The position numbers were made by a program, and so were the translations under genes. DNA of 47,537 nucleotides from Acidobacteriaceae bacterium (lineage in GTDB: Bacteria > Acidobacteriota > Terriglobia > Terriglobales > Acidobacteriaceae), in NCBI GenBank assembly GCA_003166855.1, contig PMUM01000083.1, positions 32,481 through 80,017 on the forward strand, in the 5' to 3' direction. This document shows, piece by piece, positions 1 through 8,491 of this stretch. Numbering within the stretch: the first letter of the stretch is position 1; every line of letters begins with the position of its first letter. A model generated the notes under the pieces. That model was not told the DNA's origin, searched no databases, and worked only from the letters and a program-made list of their open reading frames with translations.

Positions 1-1005
1 CGGGGAGCGTTGACGGTTGGTGGTCTGGTCGCTTTCTACGGTTACGTCTTTCGTCTGTTCGCCCCTGTCAGCATCGCGATTGACCTCCAGTCGCGGTTGC
101 AGCGCGTCAGCGCCAGCATTCAGCGCATTGAAGAAATCACCGACAGGCGGCAACAACCGGATGGACGAGCGAACACGGTGCCTTTGCGACACGACATCAA
201 GCCCGACTTGGAATTCCGGTCGGTGTGGTTTGCTTACAACGCAGACCGGCCAGTACTGCGCAATATGAACTTTCGCGTTGAGGCTGAGGAGACGGTCGCG
301 CTTGTGGGCCTCAATGGGTCGGGAAAGAGCACGATTGGCCTGCTGGCGACCCGGCTGTACGACCCGGATCGAGGATCAGTCCTGGTGGGCGGCAGGGACA
401 TTCAAGATGTCGACCGCCGAAGCCTCCGTGCCAGCATAACCTTGGTCCCGCAAGACCCATTTCTCTTCGATGAAACGATCAGGGAAAACCTTCTCTATGG
501 GAACCCAAGTGCAACCAGCAGCGATTTGGATTCTGTTGCGGCTCTGACGCAGCTCGATCGGGTCCTCCACAGGCTTCCGAGAGGTTTAGATGAACCCCTG
601 GGGCCACTGGGCAGCAGGCTTTCTGGGGGCGAAAGGAAAAGACTGGCGCTGGCACGTACTCTTTTGCAACAGCCAAGGATTCTGATTGTGGATGAAATCA
701 CGAGTTCCCTCGATGCGCCGAGTGCCGCCGGGCTGCTTGATGGGCTCGATCTATTTCGCCGAGCTCGGACGCTGGTCGTAGTTTCCCATCGGCCGGCGAC
801 AATCCTGTGGGCGGACCGGATCTTGGTGGTGGACGAGGGTGCGATCGTTGATTCGGGGAAACATTCGGAACTACTGGTCCGGTGTGAAGCGTACCGGAGA
901 ATCTGGCAGTCCCAGGATGACGAGACGCCCTCTATGAGTCTCGAAGCCGTGGATGAAATCGGGTCGACAGTAGGGAGATGCCGGGCTCCGCATCCTAGGA
1001 GCTAG
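1..1005 (+). CDS. ABC exporter, C-terminal part (5' end outside window)
   Basis: The reading frame is open from the first base, so the gene is truncated by the window edge; the TTG at 10 in the ORF track is not a credible start. The visible part begins in the last helices of a type I exporter membrane domain (GALTVGGLVAFYGYVF) and continues into a full nucleotide-binding domain. It has Walker A GLNGSGKST near residue 103, signature LSGGERKR near 207, Walker B ILIVDE ending near 232, and the switch histidine in SHRPAT. This fused membrane-ATPase layout is that of MsbA/HlyB-like exporters, which work as dimers in the inner membrane. The substrate cannot be told from this half. The next gene starts 39 bases downstream on the same strand and gives no clue to the cargo. 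Confidence 0.9.
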   Translation, partial: RGALTVGGLVAFYGYVFRLFAPVSIAIDLQSRLQRVSASIQRIEEITDRRQQPDGRANTVPLRHDIKPDLEFRSVWFAYNADRPVLRNMNFRVEAEETVALVGLNGSGKSTIGLLATRLYDPDRGSVLVGGRDIQDVDRRSLRASITLVPQDPFLFDETIRENLLYGNPSATSSDLDSVAALTQLDRVLHRLPRGLDEPLGPLGSRLSGGERKRLALARTLLQQPRILIVDEITSSLDAPSAAGLLDGLDLFRRARTLVVVSHRPATILWADRILVVDEGAIVDSGKHSELLVRCEAYRRIWQSQDDETPSMSLEAVDEIGSTVGRCRAPHPRS

Positions 1006-1044
1006 TTGGGCGAATAGACATAGAGAAATGGGGCGCAGCCAAAC

Positions 1045-1977
1045 ATGCCTAATCACAATCGCAGTTCTAACTGGCCAAGTGGTAACCCCGGGCTCGCGTT
1101 CCGCGAGGTTTGTCGTAGCGTCCTCAATCTCAACACTCTGATGTTCGTGGCAGCAAACGCACCTTCGGAAGTTGTCAGTTCGTTCGAAGTGCATCAGCAA
1201 CGGCTCGCTAGTTTCTCGCTGCAGGTTGCAAGCAAGATGCTTGTCCGGCAGCTGGCTGAGAGGAGAACCAGGCCGTTCAATGGCTCACTTTCACGGTTCT
1301 TTCAATCTTCTACATCGAAAGCAAAGAATGCCTTCTTGCTGGTTGCCTGCACACTTGGGCGCCTGAGCCTCGGTGTCCTACGAACCCTGAGACCAGGCAT
1401 TCCGCCGCGTCTACAACTCTCCGTGTCGGCCAACATTCTGAAGAATGTCGGGAATCTGTTGATTGACACAGAACTCGCTGGTGAGCCGATAGTCGAAGGT
1501 CTGACCGATGGAGAGGTTGGCCACAACGCGATTGCAACGCTATCTATGGAGGAGTCCGGCCAGAGCGTCGTCACGGAGGACGTTCTAAGAGCTCTCAATG
1601 TGTCTTTGCCCAATGACCTGTCTCGGCTGATATTTCTGGCGACTCTGCGCGACAACAACTCCGGCCACTACTACCACCCGGAAGTGGCGCGCCGGTTCTC
1701 GGAGCAGATCGCTGGTCGGGCAATGCTTGCGTGTCATCAGCGGATCTATGAACGGGTTGTAGCCCTCCCCATCGAGGATTTAACCGATCAACTTGACGTA
1801 TACATCGCGACCGTGCCGGTGCCGAGGGGGCGCCTAATCGAGAGTTGGACAAAACTGAAGGCGTATCGAGCGACGATTCCAATGGATACAGATCTCATCT
1901 CAGCAGAGATTTTCTTCATGAAGGTTGAAGTTGCTGTTGCGATTCTAGAAGCAAGGCTCCCGGGCAAGATTTGGTGA
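1045..1977 (+). CDS. Uncharacterised protein upstream of hybrid kinase
   Basis: A 310-residue protein without signal peptide or clear membrane segments. I do not recognise a named family. The C-terminal half (from RLIFLATLRDNNSGHYYHP onward) is an alpha-helical region that resembles conserved hypothetical acidobacterial proteins found beside signalling genes, but that is an impression from memory. The stop lies 15 bases before the GTG of the hybrid histidine kinase, so the two are probably co-transcribed, and an accessory role in that signalling pathway is a reasonable guess. The N-terminal 100 residues are less regular and the true start could lie further downstream. Confidence 0.6.
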   Translation: MPNHNRSSNWPSGNPGLAFREVCRSVLNLNTLMFVAANAPSEVVSSFEVHQQRLASFSLQVASKMLVRQLAERRTRPFNGSLSRFFQSSTSKAKNAFLLVACTLGRLSLGVLRTLRPGIPPRLQLSVSANILKNVGNLLIDTELAGEPIVEGLTDGEVGHNAIATLSMEESGQSVVTEDVLRALNVSLPNDLSRLIFLATLRDNNSGHYYHPEVARRFSEQIAGRAMLACHQRIYERVVALPIEDLTDQLDVYIATVPVPRGRLIESWTKLKAYRATIPMDTDLISAEIFFMKVEVAVAILEARLPGKIW

Positions 1978-1992
1978 TCGGAGCGGATCGTC

Positions 1993-4224
1993 GTGTCTGT
2001 TGCGCACAAGCTGTTCCTCGATTTGCCGGTTCAGAAGAAGCTAGTCGTAATCCTATGGCTGTTTCTTGTGGTCGTCATCGGCCTGTTGGGCCTGAGTTAT
2101 ATGACCATTGAAAACCTGTCCGCCGCGAGGGCGTACGTGGGAGGGGAAGGCCTTTGGTCCAAGGCGCAGAAACAAGCCATCCACGACCTGCTGTGCTACT
2201 CAATCTCGCACTCGGAAAGAGATTTCGAAGCCTATCAAGAGGCGCTTCTAGTGCCCCTGGGAGACAAGCAAGCGCGCCTGGAGTTGGAAAAGCCGGTTCC
2301 GGACATGAGCGTTGTCCGCAGAGTTTTGACCCAAGGCCGGAATAATCCGGAGGATGTCAAAGGAATGGCGGCGATGTTCCGGCACTGCCGGCACTTGAAC
2401 CACATGTCGGAGGCAATCAGCATCTGGTCACAGGGTGACGCGCTCATCGAACAACTGCAACGGCTTGGGGGCGACCTGCACCGCGAAATCTCCTCCGAGA
2501 GACCCAATGCTCTTAGGATCGCGGAGATAGCTCGGCAAGTGGACGTCCTTGGAGATCAGCTCACCCCGCTCGAAGACAGGTTTTCCTATGCACTGGGAGC
2601 AGGAGCGCGCCAGGCAAAGAGTTTATTTCTGCTGGTCACGTTCAGCGCAACTGCCATTTCCTTGATTGGAGGGTTACTCTTCACTGCCTTCATATTGCGA
2701 CACATGCGCCAGACAGAGCAACGATACAAACATCTCATCGACACCGCTAACGATGCGATTCTCGTGATCGACGCGGAGACAGGGATCGTACTGGAGGCCA
2801 ATGCCAGGAGCAGTGCATTCCTGGGGCGGCCAACACGAGAGATTGTCGGCACACGAGCCGAGTCGATCATTCTGGAGAGCGATCATGAAGCGTACCGCGG
2901 AATGTGGAAAGCGGCGTTGGGTGGTACTGCTGTTGCCGGAAGGGAGTTGCACCTGATTCATTCCGATGGGAGCGCGCTAGCGGTCGAGGTCAACGCGAGC
3001 CTGACGGAGTTTGAAGGAAGAAAGATCGTTCAGGGCATCTTTCGCGATATCCGGGAGCGAAAACGTCTCGAAGAAGAGGTGCGCCAGACCCAGAAGATGG
3101 AGGTAGTTGGTCGATTGGTGGGCGGGATCGCCCACGACTTCAATAATCTGCTGATGGTGATTCTCACGCAGATCGCGAAAGTGCACAGCTTGTCCAGCCA
3201 ACCGCAAATCCTGGAGCATGCCGAGACAGTTCGAATCGCCGCCGAAAAGGCTGCCTCGCTTACGAAACAGCTGCTTGCGTTTGGCCGCCGGCAAGTGTTG
3301 GTGCTTCAGGTGCTGGACTTGAACGAGCTGCTCGGGGAAGTCAACGAGATGCTGTCCACCCTTCCGACAGAGCAGGTTCAGTTGATGATGGCGCCGAGTT
3401 CGCAACTACTTCACGTCAAGGTGGACCCAGGTAAGATCGAGCAGGTGATCATGAATTTGGCTGTGAACGCCTGTGACGCTATGCCCTCCGGAGGAGTACT
3501 GAAAATAAGGACGGCGCAAGTATCCCGACCTCCTTCGGAAGCATCGGTAACGAACCATTCAGCCCCGTTTGCGATGGTGGAGATGACTGACACCGGTTGT
3601 GGCATGGATGCCGACACCAAGGCTCATCTCTTCGAGCCCTTCTTCACCACCAAGCCAATTGGCAAGGGCACGGGCCTCGGGTTGTCTACCGCGTATGGCA
3701 TTGTGAAACAGAGCGGCGGCACGATCGAAGTAGACAGTGTGCCCGGTGAGGGCACTACTTTCAGAGTTTATCTTCCCATCGTGGAGCAACCGGTAAGCCC
3801 ACGAAAGGCCCCCAAGGTCTCGAGTCCGGCAACGACTGGCTCGGAAACGGTGCTCTTGGCGGAGGATCAGTCTTCCATTAGGACCGTATTGCGCGAGTTC
3901 CTGGAATCCGAAGGGTACAAGGTATTGGAGGCTCAGAACGGTAACGAAGCGCTTGAAATCGCGAAGCACTACACGGGATCGATTGACGTGCTGGTCACCG
4001 ACGTGATCATGCCACAACTCCGAGGGATCGAATTGGCGACGCGTTTGACCGAGATTGATCCGGGTATTTGCGTCATCCTCATGTCAGGCTATTCCGAGGA
4101 TGCGTTAGTCGAAAACCGATTGTTGTCAGAGAGGAATATGACCCTGATCCAAAAGCCATTTGATCCAGAGGAATTGGCTCTGAAGATCAGGGCATCCCTG
4201 AACGCCCGGAACTGTAGTGCCTAA
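1993..4224 (+). CDS. Hybrid sensor histidine kinase with PAS and C-terminal receiver
   Basis: A 743-residue membrane-bound hybrid kinase starting at GTG. Order of parts: transmembrane helix about 16-37, an extracytoplasmic helical sensor region, second helix about 209-234, PAS domain about 245-360, dimerisation/phosphoacceptor domain with GGIAHDFNNLL (His381), ATPase domain with N box NLAVNACDAM, G1 box DTGCGMD and G2 GKGTGLGLS, then a receiver domain from about 613 with phosphoacceptor Asp670 (VTDVIMP) and conserved Lys in QKPFD. The His box is of the ntrB/hybrid type (HDFNN). The C-terminal receiver suggests a phosphorelay or feedback control; no cognate output regulator lies beside it. It follows the unknown gene at 1045 by 15 bases. 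Confidence 0.95.
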   Translation: MSVAHKLFLDLPVQKKLVVILWLFLVVVIGLLGLSYMTIENLSAARAYVGGEGLWSKAQKQAIHDLLCYSISHSERDFEAYQEALLVPLGDKQARLELEKPVPDMSVVRRVLTQGRNNPEDVKGMAAMFRHCRHLNHMSEAISIWSQGDALIEQLQRLGGDLHREISSERPNALRIAEIARQVDVLGDQLTPLEDRFSYALGAGARQAKSLFLLVTFSATAISLIGGLLFTAFILRHMRQTEQRYKHLIDTANDAILVIDAETGIVLEANARSSAFLGRPTREIVGTRAESIILESDHEAYRGMWKAALGGTAVAGRELHLIHSDGSALAVEVNASLTEFEGRKIVQGIFRDIRERKRLEEEVRQTQKMEVVGRLVGGIAHDFNNLLMVILTQIAKVHSLSSQPQILEHAETVRIAAEKAASLTKQLLAFGRRQVLVLQVLDLNELLGEVNEMLSTLPTEQVQLMMAPSSQLLHVKVDPGKIEQVIMNLAVNACDAMPSGGVLKIRTAQVSRPPSEASVTNHSAPFAMVEMTDTGCGMDADTKAHLFEPFFTTKPIGKGTGLGLSTAYGIVKQSGGTIEVDSVPGEGTTFRVYLPIVEQPVSPRKAPKVSSPATTGSETVLLAEDQSSIRTVLREFLESEGYKVLEAQNGNEALEIAKHYTGSIDVLVTDVIMPQLRGIELATRLTEIDPGICVILMSGYSEDALVENRLLSERNMTLIQKPFDPEELALKIRASLNARNCSA

Positions 4225-4325
4225 TAGTTGACACCTGATGACCTGATTCTGATCTGATCCTCAAAGATCAGCGCGTAGTCTTATTGCTTTGGGACACGCT
4301 AGATGCGAGACAATAAGCCGGCTTC

Positions 4326-5018
4326 TCACCAAACTGAGCCGGACTCCAGCGCAGCAATCAGGTCCTGTTCCACATCTAGAGGAAGTGACAGAGCCCGAAG
4401 TTTCGCAACGGTTTTCGCCACAGGATATCGATATGACTTCAACTGAAAAGAACCGTCTTCCCACACCGCGTAGCAAGCGTCTGGTTTGCCAGTCTTCGGT
4501 TGGCCAAGGCTGCCAGGGTTGACGATCAGGCGCTCGCCGATGCGGCGCATAAAAGGCGTATGGGTATGGCCAACGAGAAGCGCATCGGCGGACACCGTCC
4601 GAACTTCACTGATCCATTCGTGAGAATCTGCCGGGCAATAACTGTACAGTGGATCGGACGGCTTCGCGTGACAGAGATAAAAGCGCGTGTTTTGTCGACG
4701 GAGTTCCTTGCGAAGAGGCAAGTTCCGCAGGAATTCCTTCTGTTCTTCATTCAGCACGGAGGCCGTGTACCGGCGGGTCGTATCTGCCATCTCTCGGCAG
4801 CGAGCGGTACAACGGGGATCTTCGTCATACCCGACGGAATGATCGTGGTTCCCACGCACAACGATCGGGCAGTTCGCCTTCACGAAATCCAGGACAACCG
4901 CCGGTTCAGGCCCGTAATTGACCAGGTCCCCCAAGACCCAGAGTTCGTTGTACGTTTCCGGCAACGCTTGTAATGCATCGAAGTTGCCGTGCAAGTCGGA
5001 GATGATCACGATCTTCAT
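4326..5018 (-). CDS. YfcE/MJ0936-type metallophosphoesterase
   Basis: A cytosolic calcineurin-like phosphoesterase of about 230 residues. All metal-binding motifs are present in order: SDLHGN at the N terminus, LGDLVNYGP, VRGNHDHS, the CHAKPSDP histidine, and VGHTHTPF. This set marks the compact YfcE/MJ0936 group of phosphodiesterases, usually dinuclear-metal enzymes with unclear natural substrates. The ORF track extends the frame to 5201, but the family begins at MKIVIISDLHGN, so I place the start at 5018; the extra 61 residues lack conservation and overlap a predicted RNA structure. The gene is convergent with the hybrid kinase. Its leader carries strong hairpins (5096-5199) and an 11-bp repeat array further upstream. 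Confidence 0.9.
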   Translation of the reverse strand: MKIVIISDLHGNFDALQALPETYNELWVLGDLVNYGPEPAVVLDFVKANCPIVVRGNHDHSVGYDEDPRCTARCREMADTTRRYTASVLNEEQKEFLRNLPLRKELRRQNTRFYLCHAKPSDPLYSYCPADSHEWISEVRTVSADALLVGHTHTPFMRRIGERLIVNPGSLGQPKTGKPDACYAVWEDGSFQLKSYRYPVAKTVAKLRALSLPLDVEQDLIAALESGSVW

Positions 5019-5095
5019 GTGCGTTCTTCGAGATCCCGGGGGCAATCCTTCTTTAAGCGTGTGGTCGTACTCAGACGTCGCGACTGGGGAAGAGG

Positions 5096-5199
5096 GGGCC
5101 TTCGTCTCGCTGAACGACGAAGGCCCTTCTCGCGGGCGGTTTGCACTCCACTGGCCGAAGCCAGCGGACAGGCTGATCCGGGGGAAGCGCACCGCCCGC
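5096..5199 (-). ncRNA. Candidate structured RNA or leader element upstream of the phosphoesterase
   Basis: Two adjacent folded elements are visible. A 9-bp stem (GCGGGCGGT at 5132-5140 with ACCGCCCGC at 5191-5199) encloses two smaller hairpins. One of them on the minus strand is CTGGC-TTCG-GCCAG, the very stable cUUCGg tetraloop; the other is a short CGGA/TCCG stem. Just 3' on the minus strand is an 11-bp perfect hairpin (GGGCCTTCGTC / GACGAAGGCCC, 5096-5126). The UUCG loop exists only in the minus-strand RNA, which argues for that strand. I could not match it to a known riboswitch. It may be a leader regulating the phosphoesterase or an independent small RNA. Confidence 0.4.
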
Positions 5200-5514
5200 A
5201 CACCATGGAAACTTCGACCTCCTCGACCGGTGTCGGTGCTCGATTTTTATGACTCTCCTCCAGGTTAGGCTCAATTCCGACCTTGGCAGGAAATGGCTAG
5301 AACGGGTGGGCACGAGTGCTGACCGTCTGCCGCTGCCGCCGCACGCGGGACACGTTTCCCGCAAGAGAATTGTTGGGTCAGGAAGAGATTGAGAGATTCT
5401 TGGTCTTGTTATCAAACCCAGACCGCCCCAGCCCGGACACTCATCTCCAGCGAGCGGGTTTTCCCATGAAAAGCCCGTGCATCCGATTTAACGTCAATGA
5501 CCGCTTTTTCCTGC

Positions 5515-5558
5515 GTTAAGAGTTTGAAAAGCATGGGTAAAGTTTTTGTGATCAGGGC
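5515..5558 (-). promoter_or_regulatory. 11-bp phased repeat array (GTAAA orientation)
   Basis: Units GTTAA (5515), GAAAA (5526), GTAAA (5537) and GTGAT (5548) are each exactly 11 bases apart. Read on the minus strand this is TTTAC...TTTTC...TTAAC, pointing toward the candidate RNA leader and phosphoesterase about 500 bases away. It matches the pattern of the other arrays in the window, although two units are imperfect. Confidence 0.45.
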
Positions 5559-6014
5559 TGTTGCCGCCAGACCAACACAACGTGCTGGAGAGGTTCCGCA
5601 TCGGATGCTACTGAACACTCTGCCTCCAGAGTGCGTCGTCAACGGCTGTGCCGCGGAGCCATATCTGCGCGGTCACCGGAAAGGAGGGAGCAGCGCGATC
5701 AGGAGCGAGGAGAGAGCACCAAAGAGGCGAGGGGTTCGCGCGCGGGAACGTGCGGGGAGAGAAGGTGAGTTCCTTGCCCTGATCGCATCGATAACCTGAG
5801 TAATCTTGATGTTCATTGGCATCGCGTCAATTCTGTCTCATCCAATGATTCCAGCGACAGGAACCTAAACGTGCCAACGAGCAGTCTCCAACAACTCGGA
5901 AAGCTGTTCCCGCGCGATAGCACTGCCGGTCCTTGGGCATTTCCGGTTGCCGCACGGATCCATGGCGAACCAACGCAAGAGGATTCTCGCGGGAATATAC
6001 AAGAAAGAGCAGTG

Positions 6015-6393
6015 ATGTTTGGCTGGACACTCCTGATTGCCGCCAGCATTGTCCATGCACAAGATACGCCGCCCGCAACGGCTGTGGGGCCGCGGAGAAC
6101 AGGTGTAGCCGTTACGTGCCCCGATGGGCACACCATTCCCGCCGGTTCAAGAAAAAGACGCTGTCAAAGCTATTGCGGAGTACACAGCGGCACTAACGAT
6201 CTACCCCACCTGGCCGGAAGGGCAGTCCAATCTGGCACTGCTATGCGGCAACACTGGCAACTACAACGCGGCCGTCGAGCACATGCAGGCATATCTCGAA
6301 TTGATGCCAGATGCTCCGGACGCCCGGGCAGCGAAAGATAAGCTCATTGTCTGGCGAGGCAAACTAGGCAAGTCACCAACCAGCGACCAGTAA
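6015..6393 (+). pseudogene. Remnant of an exported TPR protein
   Basis: Two pieces in different frames look like one decayed gene. From 6015 one frame gives a signal peptide (MFGWTLLIAASIVHAQDTPP). About 35 codons later the homology-like signal continues in the next frame from about 6124: KAIAEYTAALTIYPTWPEG, GNYNAAVEHMQAYLELMPDAPDARAAKDK, which is a typical acidobacterial TPR tail ending at a stop at 6391-6393. Full-length relatives, as I recall them, have a larger region between the signal peptide and the TPRs, so both an internal deletion and a frameshift are likely. A short intact TPR protein starting at ATG 6124 is the alternative. Confidence 0.5.
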
Positions 6394-6765
6394 CAGCGAA
6401 CCTGTCTCAATCTCAACCGAAAACGAAACGCCCAGGCACTCGCCTCCGAATTTCGGATTCGCGCAGGGATGAGAAAACCGCATACCTTACCACTAGATAC
6501 CAGGCAGAACCCGCCCGGTGGGCGGCTGAGTTCGTTCGCCCTCGCACAAAGCTCCCTAACTGTTGACGCGATCAGAATCAGTGGCCTGACTCTTAGCTAG
6601 AAACAGGAGTCATAGCGTAGTAGCTGTCCCCCGGTATCCGTCCCCAATCGGATATCGTCTGTAACATTAGTTCGCTCCACACCTTGTCGTTCCAAACCAT
6701 GCACTGACAGTACCGACACTCCCGGCTTGTGCAAACAGAGCACCAGAACTGGCAGACAAACTACC
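6394..6765. other. Intergenic stretch, hairpin only
   Basis: No gene is visible. A strong small hairpin, CCGCCC-GGT-GGGCGG at 6511-6525, has no T-run after it and so is not a standard intrinsic terminator. The rest shows no recognisable structure until the repeat array at 6766. Confidence 0.5.
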
Positions 6766-6798
6766 TTTACAAAAGCATAACCGAATGTTTACGCAAGA
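6766..6798 (+). promoter_or_regulatory. 11-bp phased repeat array before the Spy-like gene
   Basis: TTTAC (6766), ATAAC (6777) and TTTAC (6788) are spaced by exactly 11 bases, on the coding strand and 45 bases upstream of the start at 6843. The sequence is almost the same as the array before the M48 protease (20772-20804), including TTTACAAAA.CATAAC. Eleven-base direct repeats are the normal target form for OmpR/PhoB-family regulators. Confidence 0.65.
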
Positions 6799-6842
6799 CG
6801 ATCTTGAAAGTCGCATCTGTGTTAGGAAGGAGGATGTTCACA

Positions 6843-7661
6843 ATGAGGACAACTCTCGCACTCATTTTCAGCCTTTTAAGTTTTGTTCCCTTATTTCAGG
6901 CGCCGGCGTTCGGCAGAGATGATTCAGACGCTCCACCACCGCAGATTAAAGTGTCACCGACTAGCGCTGATCTGCCGAGCACGTTGGCAACCATTTTGAC
7001 GGCAAATCCGGTAACCCCACGCGGGCCGAACGATTTGCTCCGAGATTACGAAGCACAGATGGAGGCAGTCTCACGGCGCTTCTCAAATGAGTTGGGTGCG
7101 ATCTCACAAGCGGTTCAATACGGTCAGCTAAGCCGAGAACAGGCTGAAGAGACCACCGGCGAGCGTTATCAGGTGGCGATGATGCAATTTCAGCTACTCA
7201 GTGCACTTCATGCGATGCTGAAGCGAGACGTCGATCGGGATCAGGCGGCGCGACACGGAATGAAGGCATCGCAACAGGCCGAAACCGTGCAGGTTGTGCT
7301 GCCGTTTTCATCGCTGCAATTGAACCCTTCGCTGATTCAATATCTGCAGTTAACGCAAGCACAGGCCGTCGCTATTGAAGAACTCATGGAGGATGAGCGT
7401 CGCAACCTCGAACCCATTATGGCGGAGATTAAAACTGCCGGCCAAAGACTGTTGTGGCTCAACCGAGACCACGTCGAGGGCAAGGACCCTGAGGAAGAAG
7501 TTCATGCCGTGGCCGCTTCGCAGGCTGCGGCGCTTTCCAAACTGATCGTTGCGAATTCACACATGCACGCCAGAATCTACCAACTGCTGAATGGGGAGCA
7601 GCGCCGCAAACTGGACAAACTGGAGCGGACTGATGATTTGTGGACGAGCAAGGCAGACTAG
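6843..7661 (+). CDS. Spy/CpxP-like periplasmic protein
   Basis: Exported helical protein of about 272 residues. I choose ATG 6843 because AAGGAGG (6827-6833) lies nine bases upstream and a good signal peptide follows (TLALIFSLLSFVPLFQAPAFG). The mature part is charged and helical and contains two LTxxQ-like motifs, YLQLTQAQAVAIEEL and LLNGEQRRKLDKL, the hallmark of the Spy/CpxP family of periplasmic chaperones and stress sensors. The pair is separated by an unusually long helical stretch, so it is a distant relative. The array at 6766-6798 sits in its promoter region, which fits an envelope-stress gene. The next gene, the DUF5666 protein, has its own array. Substrate and partner are unknown. 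Confidence 0.7.
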   Translation: MRTTLALIFSLLSFVPLFQAPAFGRDDSDAPPPQIKVSPTSADLPSTLATILTANPVTPRGPNDLLRDYEAQMEAVSRRFSNELGAISQAVQYGQLSREQAEETTGERYQVAMMQFQLLSALHAMLKRDVDRDQAARHGMKASQQAETVQVVLPFSSLQLNPSLIQYLQLTQAQAVAIEELMEDERRNLEPIMAEIKTAGQRLLWLNRDHVEGKDPEEEVHAVAASQAAALSKLIVANSHMHARIYQLLNGEQRRKLDKLERTDDLWTSKAD

Positions 7662-7680
7662 GCAGCGAACAATTCCGGCC

Positions 7681-7723
7681 TTTACAGATCTTTACGCTTG
7701 CTTAACGGATGTTTTACTACCGG
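7681..7723 (+). promoter_or_regulatory. 11-bp phased repeat array before the DUF5666 gene
   Basis: TTTAC at 7691, TTAAC at 7702 and TTTAC at 7713 are spaced by 11 bases; a further TTTAC lies 10 bases before, at 7681. The array ends about 49 bases before the ATG at 7772, close to the distance seen at the Spy-like gene (45 bases). Confidence 0.6.
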
Positions 7724-7771
7724 TTTGAAGGCACTGGAGCATAGTACAAGCAAGCGGAAAGGTGTGTTCTT

Positions 7772-8425
7772 ATGCGGAAAATGTGCATTGTCGCGATGTT
7801 TGCTCTCACCAGTGTTTTGGGTTGGAGTCAGGATGGGCAGGCCAGTCCGGCTCTGCAGGAGCCGGGAAGTGAACAGGCAGGACCGCGCCATCGTGGTCCT
7901 GGAGTCGCTGGAACCATTACAGCAATCGATGACAGCAAAATAACCATCAAGACGTCTGATGGCGCAACCGTTCAGGTTACGACCACCGAGGGCACTCAAT
8001 TCCGCAAGAACCGTGAGCCGGCCAAGCTAAGTGACTTCAAGGTGGGAGATGACATCTTCGTTGCGGGTGACCTGAAAGATGGAGTTGTGCAAGCAAGAAT
8101 GGTTGGTAGCCGTCCAGCGGGAGGACCGGGTCCTGAGTTCCGGGAAGCTCTCGGCAAACACTTTATCGCGGGCGAAGTCAAAGCGATCAACGGAACACAG
8201 ATAACCGTTCTTCGTCCCGACGGCGTGAGTCAGAAGATTACCGTTGATGAGAACACATCATTTCGCAAGGATCAGGAAAGCATAACCCTTGCGGACATTA
8301 AAGTCGGAGATCATGTATTTGGACGCGGCGAGGTCAAAAAAGACGTCTTCATACCAGCAGACCTAAATGTGGGTGAGCCGTCCTTTATGGGCCCGCCCCC
8401 GGATGGCAAGCCCGGGCCCCAATAG
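7772..8425 (+). CDS. Exported DUF5666 protein
   Basis: A 217-residue secreted protein. The N terminus is a signal peptide (MCIVAMFALTSVLGWSQ). The body holds two copies of an OB-like beta module of the DUF5666 type: GTITAIDDSKITIKTSDG...KVGDDIFVAGDL at about 45-105 and GEVKAINGTQITVLRPDG...KVGDHVFGRGEV at about 130-185. The end is rich in Pro and Gly. DUF5666 proteins are envelope or periplasmic proteins of unknown biochemical function. GGAAAGG lies upstream of the ATG as a plausible ribosome-binding site. The Oar-like receptor follows 66 bases later on the same strand. Confidence 0.75.
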   Translation: MRKMCIVAMFALTSVLGWSQDGQASPALQEPGSEQAGPRHRGPGVAGTITAIDDSKITIKTSDGATVQVTTTEGTQFRKNREPAKLSDFKVGDDIFVAGDLKDGVVQARMVGSRPAGGPGPEFREALGKHFIAGEVKAINGTQITVLRPDGVSQKITVDENTSFRKDQESITLADIKVGDHVFGRGEVKKDVFIPADLNVGEPSFMGPPPDGKPGPQ

Positions 8426-8491
8426 CCTTCTGCTTTGCCACGGCGCTGATCAAGAAATGTCGTTTGAGAAAGGTAGCTCAAGACTTCAAGC

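Larger units (their letters stand above)
5019..6014. other. Long non-coding stretch
   Basis: About 1 kb without a convincing gene. It contains the structured element at 5096-5199 and the repeat array at 5515-5558. The ORFs listed here (for example 5071-5415 minus and 5497-5799 plus) have compositionally odd, unrecognisable translations. A CPACGGSGR-like string in the minus ORF at 5071-5415 might be a relic of a zinc-binding protein, but nothing around it supports this. Confidence 0.5.

Noticed and set aside
5071-5415. Minus ORF with a CPACGGSGR string
   Set aside because: Only one short motif; the rest is low-information Arg/Ser/Pro and overlaps the RNA-like structure.
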